DNA of 29,980 nucleotides from the IMG/VR virus record IMGVR_UViG_3300035207_000026, positions 1-29,980 of that record. One strand, written 5' to 3'. Below are positions 15,514 to 23,459 of the stretch, piece by piece (position 1 is the first letter of the stretch; every line of letters starts with the position of its first letter). The notes under the pieces were generated by a model that saw only the letters and a list, made by a program, of their open reading frames with translations, had not been told where the DNA came from and did no database searches. Source of the stretch: a virus. A program made the translations under genes and the position numbers.

Positions 15514-15573
15514 TGTTACATACTCTTATATAGTGTTGTATACCATTGATTGGTGTTATAACACTATATAACA
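15511..15573. repeat. 20-bp-period direct repeats and palindrome (operator-like)
   Basis: TAGTGTTACATAC (15511), TAGTGTTGTATAC (15531) and TGGTGTTATAACAC (15551) are spaced by exactly 20 bp. The last contains the perfect palindrome GTGTTATAACAC (15553-15564), and a reversed copy of TAGTGTTATAAC overlaps it. Two helical turns of spacing is what RHH operators often show. It lies between the RHH gene and a convergent gene. Confidence 0.55.
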
Positions 15574-15840
15574 TCATATATGCAATATAAATTGATAGAA
15601 TGTTATTATCATTCCTTGAACAATGCTCATACCTGTGATTGTTTTTATTACAGTTGAGTTAATTAAGTCCTTTAACTCTACAATATCTTTCTTAGTAGCT
15701 AAATTTTCGGAACTTATTATCTGATTAAATGCTATTGATGTTGCTTTAGTAATAGCGTCTGCTTGTTTATCTGTAAAACCATTTTTCTTTAATTCGTTGG
15801 AATAAGAAAGAGTATCAAAGCTAATATTGGTTACTGACAT
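15574..15840 (-). CDS. DUF1640-like coiled-coil membrane protein
   Basis: 88 residues. FDTLSYSNELKKNGFTDKQA, then LATKKDIVELKDLI, is the DUF1640/CCDC90-like pattern (FDTxxxxxxLxxxGFxxxQAxA...ATKxDIxxL). The C-terminus (MSIVQGMIITFYQFIL) replaces the usual membrane helix and is probably membrane-associated. Related short proteins occur in phages and intracellular bacteria; function unknown. The AAGGATGATTTAA site precedes the ATG. Confidence 0.65.
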   Translation of the reverse strand: MSVTNISFDTLSYSNELKKNGFTDKQADAITKATSIAFNQIISSENLATKKDIVELKDLINSTVIKTITGMSIVQGMIITFYQFILHI

Positions 15841-15934
15841 TTAAATCATCCTTGATTAATTAAATAATTATTGAATGTTAACTTATATTTTATTAATATT
15901 AAATCTGAATATTTTTTTAACAAATGGAATTAAT

Positions 15935-16204
15935 ATGAGCAATCATAAGAAATGTTTAGGTTGTCATGGAAGTGGTAAAGTTCTAGGGCTTGGTAATATG
16001 CCAAGCGAATGCGAATTATGCGAAGGAAGCGGTAAAATATATGAGATTAAAGATGAAATTGAAGAGCTTAATATTCGTCACACTCAAAGTTATAATAATG
16101 CTATTGAAGAGATTAAAACACAGATACCAGATATATCTCATGAGAAAGCTCAGCAGATATTTGATGATGAATTAAGGAAAGTTAATAAGAAAGGGAGAAA
16201 ATAA
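15935..16204 (+). CDS. DnaJ-type zinc-finger protein (CxxCxGxG)
   Basis: 89 residues from the ATG at 15935; an earlier in-frame ATG at 15875 would add a hydrophobic stretch and lacks a ribosome site. Residues ~6-36 contain CLGCHGSGK and CELCEGSGK, two CxxCxGxG motifs as in the DnaJ cysteine-rich domain, enough for one zinc site. The rest is a charged helix (DEIEELNIRHTQSYNNAIEE). It stops 2 bases before the TerS ATG and so probably starts the packaging operon. The substrate is unknown. Confidence 0.7.
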   Translation: MSNHKKCLGCHGSGKVLGLGNMPSECELCEGSGKIYEIKDEIEELNIRHTQSYNNAIEEIKTQIPDISHEKAQQIFDDELRKVNKKGRK

Positions 16205-16206
16205 TT

Positions 16207-16563
16207 ATGGCTAATCCCGTTGGAAGACCTACCGATTATTATCCGGAGTTATGTAAAGAAGTTATTCCACTTTTAAAGAAAGGCGCATCTATTAAAGAAA
16301 TTGGGTGGACGTTAGATGTTGGTTATTCAACAATATATGATTGGATGAATAAATATCCTGAATTTTCGGAGTCAATAAAAAAAGGTAGAGAGTTATCTGA
16401 AGGTTGGTGGGAACGACAAGGTCGTATTAATTTAAAGAAAAAAGACTTTGGTTCAACTCTTTGGTTCATGAATATGCGAAATCGCTTCGGTTGGAATAAT
16501 AATCAAGATTTAGATGAAAACAAAGTTACTAAACATGAAGATGCATTGAAGGAACTAGAATAG
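16207..16563 (+). CDS. Terminase small subunit
   Basis: 118 residues. GRPTDYYPELCKEVIPLLKK, then GASIKEIGWTLDVGYSTIYD, is the N-terminal helix-turn-helix of terminase small subunits, followed by YPEFSESIKKGRELSEGWWE and a C-terminal helical part (oligomerisation and TerL contact in known TerS). It recognises the packaging site on phage DNA. TerL is encoded 2.6 kb downstream rather than next door; the gap is filled by tiny genes. The stop TAG overlaps a GTG start of the next ORF. Confidence 0.82.
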   Translation: MANPVGRPTDYYPELCKEVIPLLKKGASIKEIGWTLDVGYSTIYDWMNKYPEFSESIKKGRELSEGWWERQGRINLKKKDFGSTLWFMNMRNRFGWNNNQDLDENKVTKHEDALKELE

Positions 16564-16670
16564 TGTTTGAAATATATTTAGAAATAATTACAGGCATTGG
16601 TATTACTATTATAGTTTTTCTTTTATTTTTAATTTCTATAATATTGATAAAAGAGTTTAAGGATATTTAA
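16563..16670 (+). CDS. Tiny membrane protein (GTG start)
   Basis: 35 residues, almost entirely one membrane helix (GIGITIIVFLLFLISIILI) with a KEFKDI tail. Its GTG overlaps the TerS stop (TAGTG) and its TAA abuts the next ATG, which suggests coupled translation. Confidence 0.45.
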   Translation: MFEIYLEIITGIGITIIVFLLFLISIILIKEFKDI

Positions 16671-16805
16671 ATGGAATTATTTTTAGAAATATTCGCATAT
16701 TTATGCCTATTTTTATTTTTATCTTTAATAATCATTGGCTGTATTTATTATATTATTTGCTTTGTTTTATCTTCATTAGAAGTTTTAAAGGATTATAAAA
16801 AATGA
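16671..16805 (+). CDS. Tiny membrane protein
   Basis: 44 residues with a long hydrophobic helix (YLCLFLFLSLIIIGCIYYII), then a short polar tail (SLEVLKDYKK). It shares an ATGA overlap with the next gene. Function unknown; possibly a holin-like or inner-membrane accessory protein, without proof. Confidence 0.5.
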   Translation: MELFLEIFAYLCLFLFLSLIIIGCIYYIICFVLSSLEVLKDYKK

Positions 16806-16999
16806 ACTTAGTAGAAATAGTAAGTGGTAGTTCTCCGATGGATAGAATCAGACGTTCTATCTGGAATACTCAATTCTTAACAATTCCAATGGATAAAACT
16901 GATTCTTTATACTTTTGTGATAAGTATAATTTAGATGGGTGCGTTAAATATATTCCTCTCATAAATGATCTTGTGGCTAATGACTGGATTAAATTTTAA
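16802..16999 (+). CDS. Small DUF2829-like protein (tentative)
   Basis: 65 residues. RRSIWNTQFLTIPMDKTDSL, followed by KYIPLINDLVANDWIKF, resembles the DUF2829 pattern (xRxxWNxxxxx...P...xDxxAxDW at the end). Some DUF2829 members are the anti-Thoeris protein Tad2, which sequesters the cyclic ADP-ribose signal. This one is shorter than typical (~80-100 aa) and lacks the usual N-terminal 'FxEALxxLKxG' helix, so the match is weak. It overlaps the previous gene by ATGA. Confidence 0.4.
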   Translation: MNLVEIVSGSSPMDRIRRSIWNTQFLTIPMDKTDSLYFCDKYNLDGCVKYIPLINDLVANDWIKF

Positions 17000-17021
17000 T
17001 AAGGTATATTAAGGAATATAA

Positions 17022-17213
17022 ATGCCATATTGGATATCTGTTAATAATAGGTTACCATCCTCCGAAACGCCAGTTTTAACTTACAGTCCTGATTTTGATG
17101 GTATGTATTTAATAGATGAAATTTGGGATGATGAATGGATGGAAAATAGATTAATGAAAATAAAACCAACACATTGGATGGAATTGCCTCAGCCACCGAT
17201 AATAAAATTATAG
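17022..17213 (+). CDS. DUF551 protein
   Basis: 63 residues: WISVNNRLPSSETPVLTYSP at the N-terminus and PTHWMELPQPP at the C-terminus are the two hallmarks of DUF551. Function unknown. AAGGAATATAA precedes the ATG. It is the second DUF551 protein of the window and closer to consensus than the one at 14081. Confidence 0.75.
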   Translation: MPYWISVNNRLPSSETPVLTYSPDFDGMYLIDEIWDDEWMENRLMKIKPTHWMELPQPPIIKL

Positions 17214-17236
17214 ATAATAATAAAGAGAGTAATTAA

Positions 17237-17524
17237 ATGAAAAAAAATGATAAAGAAATTAAAGTAAATTATAATAGTAAGCTTATAGAAACTTCAAACA
17301 AATTTCTTATTAAAAAATTATCCATTTTTGAATCAATGCATACTGGACAATTAATAGATATAACTTTAAGTGCTCATCTCTCTTCATGTTTTACTATGAT
17401 GACTTATATTGCGGAATCATCAGATAATAAAACTATTTTAGTTGAGGTAAATAAATTTATTAGAAAAATGGAAGATATATTGCCTGCCATTATTCCATTT
17501 GGCAAAGTAGAAGTATCAAAATAA
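17237..17524 (+). CDS. Unidentified small helical protein
   Basis: 95 residues, mainly helical (FLIKKLSIFESMHTGQLID, then NKFIRKMEDILPAIIPFGK). No membrane helix is certain. GAGAG lies before the ATG. Member of the tiny-gene cluster between TerS and TerL; no family recognised. Confidence 0.5.
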   Translation: MKKNDKEIKVNYNSKLIETSNKFLIKKLSIFESMHTGQLIDITLSAHLSSCFTMMTYIAESSDNKTILVEVNKFIRKMEDILPAIIPFGKVEVSK

Positions 17525-17539
17525 TTATAAGGATAATCA

Positions 17540-17713
17540 ATGAAATTTATTATATATGTAATAATAGTAACAATTATTAATTTTTTTATCTTTCATCCTT
17601 ATATCCATGCTATAAATTTAAAAAATGCGTTAGTTATGATTTACGCCAGTGGATCATCTGCTTTCTTATTGTTTACTATATTTGATGATATTTTAAGGTT
17701 ATTAAATGAATAA
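17540..17713 (+). CDS. Small two-span membrane protein
   Basis: 57 residues: helix one MKFIIYVIIVTIINFFIF, a short loop, and helix two MIYASGSSAFLLFTIF, then DDILRLLNE. AAGGATAATCA precedes the ATG. The size and hairpin topology resemble small holins, but no lysis gene is adjacent. Confidence 0.5.
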   Translation: MKFIIYVIIVTIINFFIFHPYIHAINLKNALVMIYASGSSAFLLFTIFDDILRLLNE

Positions 17714-17834
17714 ATTATTAAATAAAATATTAATTAAATTAAAGTGTAAAATAGGTAATCATGAATTTTATAAAGGTTATACTTCATCATCCTCAGAACG
17801 ATATATATGTAAAAATTGTAGGTATATTTTATAA
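17706..17834 (+). CDS. DUF1660-like small zinc-binding protein
   Basis: 42 residues with KCKIGNHEFYKG and RYICKNCRYIL. The CxxxxxH...CxxC arrangement resembles the DUF1660 phage family (LCxxxGHxW...YCxRCG), a presumed metal site. It starts 8 bases before the stop of the preceding gene. Confidence 0.5.
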   Translation: MNKLLNKILIKLKCKIGNHEFYKGYTSSSSERYICKNCRYIL

Positions 17835-17898
17835 AAATTGAAGACATTCTTAAAGACCCTAAAAAGTATCATGATAATTTTAGAATTAAAAGACCATA

Positions 17899-18084
17899 AT
17901 GATAATAACTGAAAAACAATTAATTATGCTTTATGAAATGGGAGTTTTTTTAGCAACATTAAATATGCATGGAAATGCTTGGAATCCTCCTTTTAGTAAA
18001 GAGACGATGGTTAAATTAGTAAATGAAATTTATAATCAACAATCAAATAAATTAATCGAGGTTAATGATGGAATTAATAACTAA
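17899..18084 (+). CDS. Small phage protein with NQQSxxLIEV ending
   Basis: 61 residues. MIITEKQLIMLYEMGVFL and NEIYNQQSNKLIEVND recall a widespread small phage family (ITxKQLxxL...INxIxNQQSxxLxEV) of unknown function. There is no clear ribosome site. The ATG overlaps the TAA of a 22-codon frame upstream (CCATAATG), so it may be translated by coupling. Confidence 0.5.
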   Translation: MIITEKQLIMLYEMGVFLATLNMHGNAWNPPFSKETMVKLVNEIYNQQSNKLIEVNDGINN

Positions 18085-18169
18085 TTGGCCGCAAGCTACA
18101 GTATTATGCATTTTATTTATATGTATAGCATCTGTTTTTTCAATATTAATAATAATGACATATAAATAA
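18068..18169 (+). CDS. Tiny membrane peptide
   Basis: 33 residues, one membrane helix (VLCILFICIASVFSILIIM). GAGGTTAATG lies before the ATG, and the gene overlaps the preceding one by 17 bp. It is one of several single-helix peptides in this block. Confidence 0.45.
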   Translation: MELITNWPQATVLCILFICIASVFSILIIMTYK

Positions 18170-18182
18170 TGGAGACTAAAGA

Positions 18183-18695
18183 ATGTCTTGTATATCAGAA
18201 ATTTTAAAGTTAAAAGGCGATAAAGAATATTTAATGATAAGTGAATCATGCATGGCAGAAGATGGTGGAATATATAAAGATTATGAGTATTTAATTACAT
18301 TTAATGATAGGGGCTTTAGATGCGGTTATGTTACCATTAATAACGATCATAAAGTATATAACTATAATGATTATGATAGTCTTGATCTTTATGTTCACGG
18401 TGGGGTTACTTTTTTTGATAAGTCTGATTTCATATTAGAACCATCTTTAATAAAAACATCATGTGTCGATAAATGGATTGGATTTGATGCAGATCATGCA
18501 TATGATGGTAGGAATTTAGAATTAGCCAAAAAATACTTTAATATTAGTGATGTTGATAACACAGATGGATATAGATTTTTGTTAAATAGTATAAGAACGC
18601 TTCAACAAGTAAGATCACAAGTAAGATCAAAAGAATACATGATTGAACAATGCAAAGAATTAATAGATCAATTGGTGGAATTAAATAATGAGTAA
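18183..18695 (+). CDS. Conserved phage protein with VHGG...GFDxxH motif
   Basis: 170 residues. The middle shows CGYVTINNDHKVYNYNDYDS, then LDLYVHGGVTFF and KWIGFDADHAYDG. I recognise this as the widespread unnamed phage/plasmid family with 'GYVxVPxxHPxYGxxYD...VHGGLTFS...WxGFDCxH.GD'. The conserved His/Asp residues suggest a metal or catalytic site, but no function is established. The C-terminal 35 residues are a helix with a short internal repeat (QVRSQVRSKE). GGAG lies 8 bases before the ATG. Confidence 0.7.
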   Translation: MSCISEILKLKGDKEYLMISESCMAEDGGIYKDYEYLITFNDRGFRCGYVTINNDHKVYNYNDYDSLDLYVHGGVTFFDKSDFILEPSLIKTSCVDKWIGFDADHAYDGRNLELAKKYFNISDVDNTDGYRFLLNSIRTLQQVRSQVRSKEYMIEQCKELIDQLVELNNE

Positions 18696-18843
18696 TTTTT
18701 ATATTTGTAATTTACTAGCAGTATTATGGTTTATAGCTGGGGCAATAATTAATATTAATTTAATTAAAAAAAATCAATATTTTAATATCATATGTTGCCT
18801 ATGGTTAATTAATGCAATGGTTCAAAATTTTTTAGGAAAATAA
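18688..18843 (+). CDS. Small two-span membrane protein
   Basis: 51 residues: ICNLLAVLWFIAGAIINI, then a KKNQ loop and FNIICCLWLINAMVQNFL. The ATG overlaps the stop of the previous gene (ATGAGTAA). Function unknown. Confidence 0.5.
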   Translation: MSNFYICNLLAVLWFIAGAIININLIKKNQYFNIICCLWLINAMVQNFLGK

Positions 18844-18847
18844 ATAA

Positions 18848-19135
18848 ATGAAAAAACACATTAAAGACATGACGAAACATGAGTTTTTTGAAAATAATTA
18901 TAAATCACTTGTCAAAAAATTCTTTGAATTTCACAATTATGAGGAAAACACCCCTTCAGCACGTGTTGTTACTGATTTTATTAATCAAATAACTTATATT
19001 GTACTGATGTTTATTAGATCAACTTATGAATTGAATGGTGGTCTTAAATTATCGAATTTTGAAGATTTCAAAAATATTTTTGTAGAAGCAATAAAAGAAT
19101 CATTAGATAAATCTGAGTTAAAAAGAATAAATTAA
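18848..19135 (+). CDS. Unidentified protein upstream of TerL
   Basis: 95 residues, helical and charged (KHEFFENNYKSLVKKFFEFH at the start, FVEAIKESLDKSELKRIN at the end). It lies 23 bp before TerL. Ribosome site poor (AAATAA). Possible packaging accessory by position only. Confidence 0.5.
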   Translation: MKKHIKDMTKHEFFENNYKSLVKKFFEFHNYEENTPSARVVTDFINQITYIVLMFIRSTYELNGGLKLSNFEDFKNIFVEAIKESLDKSELKRIN

Positions 19136-19158
19136 TAATTAAATAAGGAAGTTTCTTC

Positions 19159-20727
19159 ATGGATGAGGTAGAGCGAAAGATACGCCTGCGTCTTAAAAAT
19201 GACTTTATTCATTATGCTTCTAAATGTCTTAAAATTAGGACGGAGTCATCAGGATTACAGCCATTTATATTAAATGATGCACAATTATATTTACATAGTA
19301 AGGTTGAGCATCAATTAGCAACTACAGGAAAAGTAAGAATAATAATAGATAAAGGTCGTCAAATGGGATTAACGACTTATGTCCAAGGTAGATATTTTAG
19401 AAATGTTACACATAACTCTGGTACTAGAGCATTTATTTTAACGCATGAAGATAAGGCTACGAATAACTTATTTAATATGGCAAAAAGATTTTATGAGAAT
19501 TGTCCTAAAGTTATATGTCCAAGAATTAAAAAATCAAATTCTAAGGAATTAATATTTGAATCGATTGATTCTGGTTATCATATAGGAACAGCCGGAAATA
19601 AAGGAGTAGGAAGGTCAGACACTATTCAGTATTTTCACGGTTCAGAGGTATCAAGGTGGCCTAATACTTTAGATATAGCGCAAGGTGTCATGAGAACCAT
19701 TCCTAATGTTCCAGGAACAGAAGTATTTTTAGAATCAACTGCTAATGGTCAAGGTAATTATTTTCATGAGCAATGGCAAAAAGCTGAAACTGGTGAATCT
19801 GAATATTTACCTATTTTTATTCCTTGGTATTGGAAGAAAGAAAATAGTTCAAAACTAAAAGAAGGATTTAGTTTAACTGATGAAGAAGAATATTTAAAAC
19901 AAATATATCAATTAACCGATGAGCAAATATATTGGCGTCGTCTTACTATTGTTGAATTATCCATTGGTGGGGATAGCGGTGAAAAATCATTTAAGCGTGA
20001 ATATCCTTTTACTGCTGCTGAATCATTTGAAAATACTGGCGAAGATACATTTATAATGCCTGATTTAGTGGTGTCATCACGAAAGTGTCCTAATGTTGAT
20101 GGTGTAGGTCACTTACTTATTGGCTGCGATCCTGCTCGTTATGGAGACGATAGAACATCTATTATAAGAAGAAGAGGAAGAGAGGCTTATGGGCTACAAA
20201 GTTATGTTAAAAAAAGTACCATGGAAGTGGTTGGTTTACTCCATCGTATTATTGTTGATGAGTCTCCCAATAGGGTATTTATCGACATTGGGGGACTGGG
20301 TGCGGGAATTTACGATAGACTCGTTGAGCTCGGTTATCGTGATATTGTGGTTGCAGTTAATAGCGGAGAATCTCCGTTTGATGAAAAGAAATACTTAAAT
20401 AAGCGAGCCGAAATGTGGGGATTAATGCGTGAATGGTTATCTAATTATCCATGCAAAATACCTGATTTAGATTCTCTACATTCTGATTTAACCAATATTA
20501 AATATACTTACAATAGTAATTCACGTCTGCAATTAGAAAAAAAGGAAACGATGAAAAAGCGTGGAATTAGATCGCCAGATGAAGCAGACGCTTTAGCATT
20601 AACATTTGCATTGCCGGAATCAGCTATCATTGAGACTAAGCGTAAATTAAACAATGAAGCAGGTAAGGTTATATGGGATTCCATGCGTAATTTAGATTCA
20701 TTAAAGAGAAAATCTTATAGTAAATAA
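19159..20727 (+). CDS. Terminase large subunit (TerL)
   Basis: 522 residues. The DNA-packaging motor acts at the portal. ATPase half: a modified Walker A KGRQMGLTT at 65-73, and Walker B TIQYFHGSEV with catalytic Glu163. FLESTANGQG at 190-199 fits motif III (C-motif/coupling). Nuclease half (RNase H-like): GCDPARYGDD with Asp324 and Asp330/331, RVFIDIGGLGAG with Asp376, and PDEADALAL with Asp474/477. The length and motif set fit headful-type P22/HK97-like terminases. The ribosome site is AAGGAAGTTTCTTC. Confidence 0.93.
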   Translation: MDEVERKIRLRLKNDFIHYASKCLKIRTESSGLQPFILNDAQLYLHSKVEHQLATTGKVRIIIDKGRQMGLTTYVQGRYFRNVTHNSGTRAFILTHEDKATNNLFNMAKRFYENCPKVICPRIKKSNSKELIFESIDSGYHIGTAGNKGVGRSDTIQYFHGSEVSRWPNTLDIAQGVMRTIPNVPGTEVFLESTANGQGNYFHEQWQKAETGESEYLPIFIPWYWKKENSSKLKEGFSLTDEEEYLKQIYQLTDEQIYWRRLTIVELSIGGDSGEKSFKREYPFTAAESFENTGEDTFIMPDLVVSSRKCPNVDGVGHLLIGCDPARYGDDRTSIIRRRGREAYGLQSYVKKSTMEVVGLLHRIIVDESPNRVFIDIGGLGAGIYDRLVELGYRDIVVAVNSGESPFDEKKYLNKRAEMWGLMREWLSNYPCKIPDLDSLHSDLTNIKYTYNSNSRLQLEKKETMKKRGIRSPDEADALALTFALPESAIIETKRKLNNEAGKVIWDSMRNLDSLKRKSYSK

Positions 20728-20765
20728 ACAATTAATTACCTTTAACACTAGATAAAATTTTGCGC

Positions 20766-20771
20766 TATAAT
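20766..20771 (+). promoter_or_regulatory. Possible -10 element upstream of the portal gene
   Basis: A perfect TATAAT lies 35 bp before the portal ATG. The best -35 partner (TTTAAC) is 19 bp away, longer than ideal, so the promoter call is tentative. Confidence 0.35.
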
Positions 20772-20805
20772 TGGCTATTACTAACCCAATTGACAAGGAT
20801 GTCAT

Positions 20806-22938
20806 ATGGAAGTGGCAAAAAGCTCACAAGACCAACTCGGTCGTATTAAAAAAAATATCAAAGAATCTTATGATGCATTTAAAACTAATTATGATCGTTA
20901 TAATGAGTTTCGTAAGTTTGTCTTTGAGACCTCTCTTAGCGCGGATGATATTTCTCTTTTAACCTCTCTATCAAAACCTCAGTTAGAATTTAATATTCAG
21001 GAAGCTTATATTTCTAGATTAATGGGAGAATTCTCAAAGCAAGAACCTGATGTTGCCGTTAATGCAGATGAGCATAATATGACTGATCCAATGACTATAA
21101 AAGTCACGGAACAACATATTCGTCATACATTAACCGATTCGGACAATTATTCTGTTCGTTATGAGATTTATAAAGAAATATTAAGTGGCGGCTTCAGTGT
21201 TGGTAAAGTTAAAACAGACTATCTAAATACAATGTCATTTAATCAAGGTATTTTCATTGAAAAGTGTTTTGATCCAACTCTGTGCGGATTTGATCAGTTA
21301 GCGAGACTTTCGCATAAAGGCGATGGTCGTTTTTGCTTTGAACTTTATCCTAAATCTAAAGAAGATTTTAAGAATGAATATCCAGACATCTCTATCCAAG
21401 GAATTTCATTTTCACGTGATTTTGAAGGGTTTAATTGGTCTTATTTAGCTGGTGAAACACCTATTCTTATTTGTGCTGATTATTATGAAAAGAAACATAA
21501 GAAAGTGAAATTAGTTCAGCTTTCAAATAAACAAGTAATGAAAGAAAAACAATATAAGGAAATGTTGGAAAAGTGGGATTCATTTGAAATGCCGCCTGTT
21601 GTGGTTAATAGCCGAATGACAACCATGGATGTGATTTGCCGATATAAGTTAATTGAAAGCCAAATATTGGAATATGAAGAAACAGATTTTACCATGTTGC
21701 CATTGGTTTTCTTTGATGGTAACTCAGTTCTTATTAAGACTAAAAACAATGGAAATGTTAAACAGGTTACTAGACCTTACTTATATCATGGTAAAGGAGC
21801 TCAGAGACTTAAAAACTTTGCTGGTATTACGCTCGCTAATGAAATTGAAAACATCGTTCAGCATAAGTTTATGGTGGCAAAGGAAGCTCTTCCTAAAGAA
21901 GAAGAATTTCTACAAGCTTATAAAGACATTCAAAAAGCATCCGTTCTGGTTTTCAATAATTCATATGAAGAAAATCCCGCAATGCAGATTCAAAACCCAA
22001 TTAGGGAAATCGCTAAAGTACCATGCCCGCAAGAGGTAATTGCTGCCTTCACAGGTGCAGATCAATTGATGCAAGGTATTTTAGGATCATATGATGCGCA
22101 ATTAGGAATTCAAAATAATCAATTGTCTGGCGTTGCGTTGGTTGAAGCAGCATCTCAGTCAAATGCAACAGCAATGCCTTATATTGTTGGTTACTTACAA
22201 GGAATGCAGCGCATTGCTCAAATATACTTAGATTTAATGCCGAAGTATTATGTAACACCTATGACAATCCCTATTAAAGATGAAGAAGGTAAAAAGTCAT
22301 TTATTAAGATTAACCAACAAGGTGGAATGGATATGGATTTTGATCCAAATCCATTGAAAGTAACAGTTAAAGCAGGTGCATCATTCCAAGTTCAAAAATC
22401 ACGTACTATTAACATGGTTAAAGAATTAATGGGGATGTCCCCGCTATTTGCACAGTTTATATCTGATAAGGGTATTAACTTCGTCTTAGATAATATGGAA
22501 GGTCGTGGTATTGAACAGCTAAAAGAAATGGTGGATGAATGGCAACGAGAAATGCAACAACAAAAACAAATGGCAATGCAGGCTCAACAGCAAGAAATGA
22601 TGAATAATCCTCAAATGTTAAAAGCACAGAATGATCGTGCTAAGATTCAATTAGAAGCACAAAAATCCCAAACTCAAGCTCAAATTGATATGGCTAGAAT
22701 GGAGCAGGATGAGAAAAAGCTATTATTGGATGCTAAACAAGCAAATGATGCTAATTTAGTTCAAATAATAAAATCAAATGCTGAGAGATATTCTAAGAAT
22801 ATTGACTTGCAATTAAAAGCAATTGATACTCGTCATAGGCATAGAAAAGAGAATATTGAGCTTTCACATAATATTCAAATGGATCATAAAAAGGAAAATA
22901 ACAATGCAAAAGGTTCAACAAAAAGTACGGTGGAATGA
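20806..22938 (+). CDS. Portal protein, P22 gp1-like
   Basis: 710 residues, close to the 725 of P22 gp1. It forms the dodecameric DNA channel that docks TerL. Family-like stretches are RKFVFETSLSADD, LTSLSKPQLEFNIQEAYISR, GGFSVGKVKTDYL, FDPTLCGFD and VALVEAASQSNATAMPYI. From about residue 575 the protein becomes Gln/Met/Lys-rich and helical (QQQKQMAMQAQQQEMM), then a long charged helix. This replaces or extends the C-terminal barrel of P22 and could reach into the capsid. AAGGATG lies before the ATG. P22 would have scaffold next; here 4.2 kb of accessory DNA intervenes. Confidence 0.88.
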   Translation: MEVAKSSQDQLGRIKKNIKESYDAFKTNYDRYNEFRKFVFETSLSADDISLLTSLSKPQLEFNIQEAYISRLMGEFSKQEPDVAVNADEHNMTDPMTIKVTEQHIRHTLTDSDNYSVRYEIYKEILSGGFSVGKVKTDYLNTMSFNQGIFIEKCFDPTLCGFDQLARLSHKGDGRFCFELYPKSKEDFKNEYPDISIQGISFSRDFEGFNWSYLAGETPILICADYYEKKHKKVKLVQLSNKQVMKEKQYKEMLEKWDSFEMPPVVVNSRMTTMDVICRYKLIESQILEYEETDFTMLPLVFFDGNSVLIKTKNNGNVKQVTRPYLYHGKGAQRLKNFAGITLANEIENIVQHKFMVAKEALPKEEEFLQAYKDIQKASVLVFNNSYEENPAMQIQNPIREIAKVPCPQEVIAAFTGADQLMQGILGSYDAQLGIQNNQLSGVALVEAASQSNATAMPYIVGYLQGMQRIAQIYLDLMPKYYVTPMTIPIKDEEGKKSFIKINQQGGMDMDFDPNPLKVTVKAGASFQVQKSRTINMVKELMGMSPLFAQFISDKGINFVLDNMEGRGIEQLKEMVDEWQREMQQQKQMAMQAQQQEMMNNPQMLKAQNDRAKIQLEAQKSQTQAQIDMARMEQDEKKLLLDAKQANDANLVQIIKSNAERYSKNIDLQLKAIDTRHRHRKENIELSHNIQMDHKKENNNAKGSTKSTVE

Positions 22939-23086
22939 TTTATTTAATGCGACTCAGCATGAGTTAAAAAGCACTTATAAATTATCAGATCGAGAGCTTG
23001 AAAAGCAGGTAAGGGGTCATTTAGATGGGGCATCTTCTGAGGAAACTTGTGAAGTTTATAATACTGTTTATAATAAAAGGAGATAG
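22904..23086 (+). CDS. Unidentified small protein overlapping the portal end
   Basis: 60 residues from the ATG at 22904 (AAAAGGAAAATAAC before it), overlapping the portal gene by 35 bp. The sequence (VRWNDLFNATQHELKSTYKL, then LEKQVRGHLDGASSEETCEV) is a compact helical protein. Not recognised. Confidence 0.55.
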   Translation: MQKVQQKVRWNDLFNATQHELKSTYKLSDRELEKQVRGHLDGASSEETCEVYNTVYNKRR

Positions 23087-23088
23087 TT

Positions 23089-23229
23089 ATGCCGCTTAAA
23101 AAAGGTAAAAGTAAGAAAGTTATGTCTGAAAATATCAAAACTGAAATGAAAGCAGGTAAACCGCAGAAGCAAGCTGTTGCAATTGCTTATAGCGTGGCAA
23201 AAAAATCTAAAGGTAAAAAGAAAAAATGA
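23089..23229 (+). CDS. Small basic protein of a common phage family
   Basis: 46 residues: MPLKKGKSKKVMSENIKTEM, then KAGKPQKQAVAIAYSVAKK and a Lys tail. The 'MPLKKGxSxxVISxNIxxxxxxGKPQKQAVAIAxxxA' pattern recurs in many phages near portal and head genes; function unknown. The basic charge suggests DNA or RNA contact. AAAGGAGATAGTT precedes the ATG. Confidence 0.65.
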   Translation: MPLKKGKSKKVMSENIKTEMKAGKPQKQAVAIAYSVAKKSKGKKKK

Positions 23230-23459
23230 TCCATATTAGATGTAACAATGTTTTAAATTTTTTTGGTAAAAAAACTAATAGATTTATACTATCTTTAAAT
23301 AATAAATCATTGCATATTGATTTTGATCAAGATAAAAATGTAAAAAAATATATTTCTGGATCAATTTCACACGAACAAACTATTTATCTTATTAATTTTT
23401 TAAATGAATCATTAAGAGAAGAAAATAATGAAACTGGACTTATCAGTCGTAAAAAATGA
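23226..23459 (+). CDS. Unidentified small protein
   Basis: 77 residues, ATGA-overlapping the previous stop. It is beta-rich at the start (MIHIRCNNVLNFFGKKTNRF), then helical and acidic. No family recognised. Confidence 0.5.
   Translation: MIHIRCNNVLNFFGKKTNRFILSLNNKSLHIDFDQDKNVKKYISGSISHEQTIYLINFLNESLREENNETGLISRKK

Noticed and set aside
22049-22258. Reverse-strand ORF inside the portal gene
   Set aside because: Antisense shadow of a strongly conserved portal segment.
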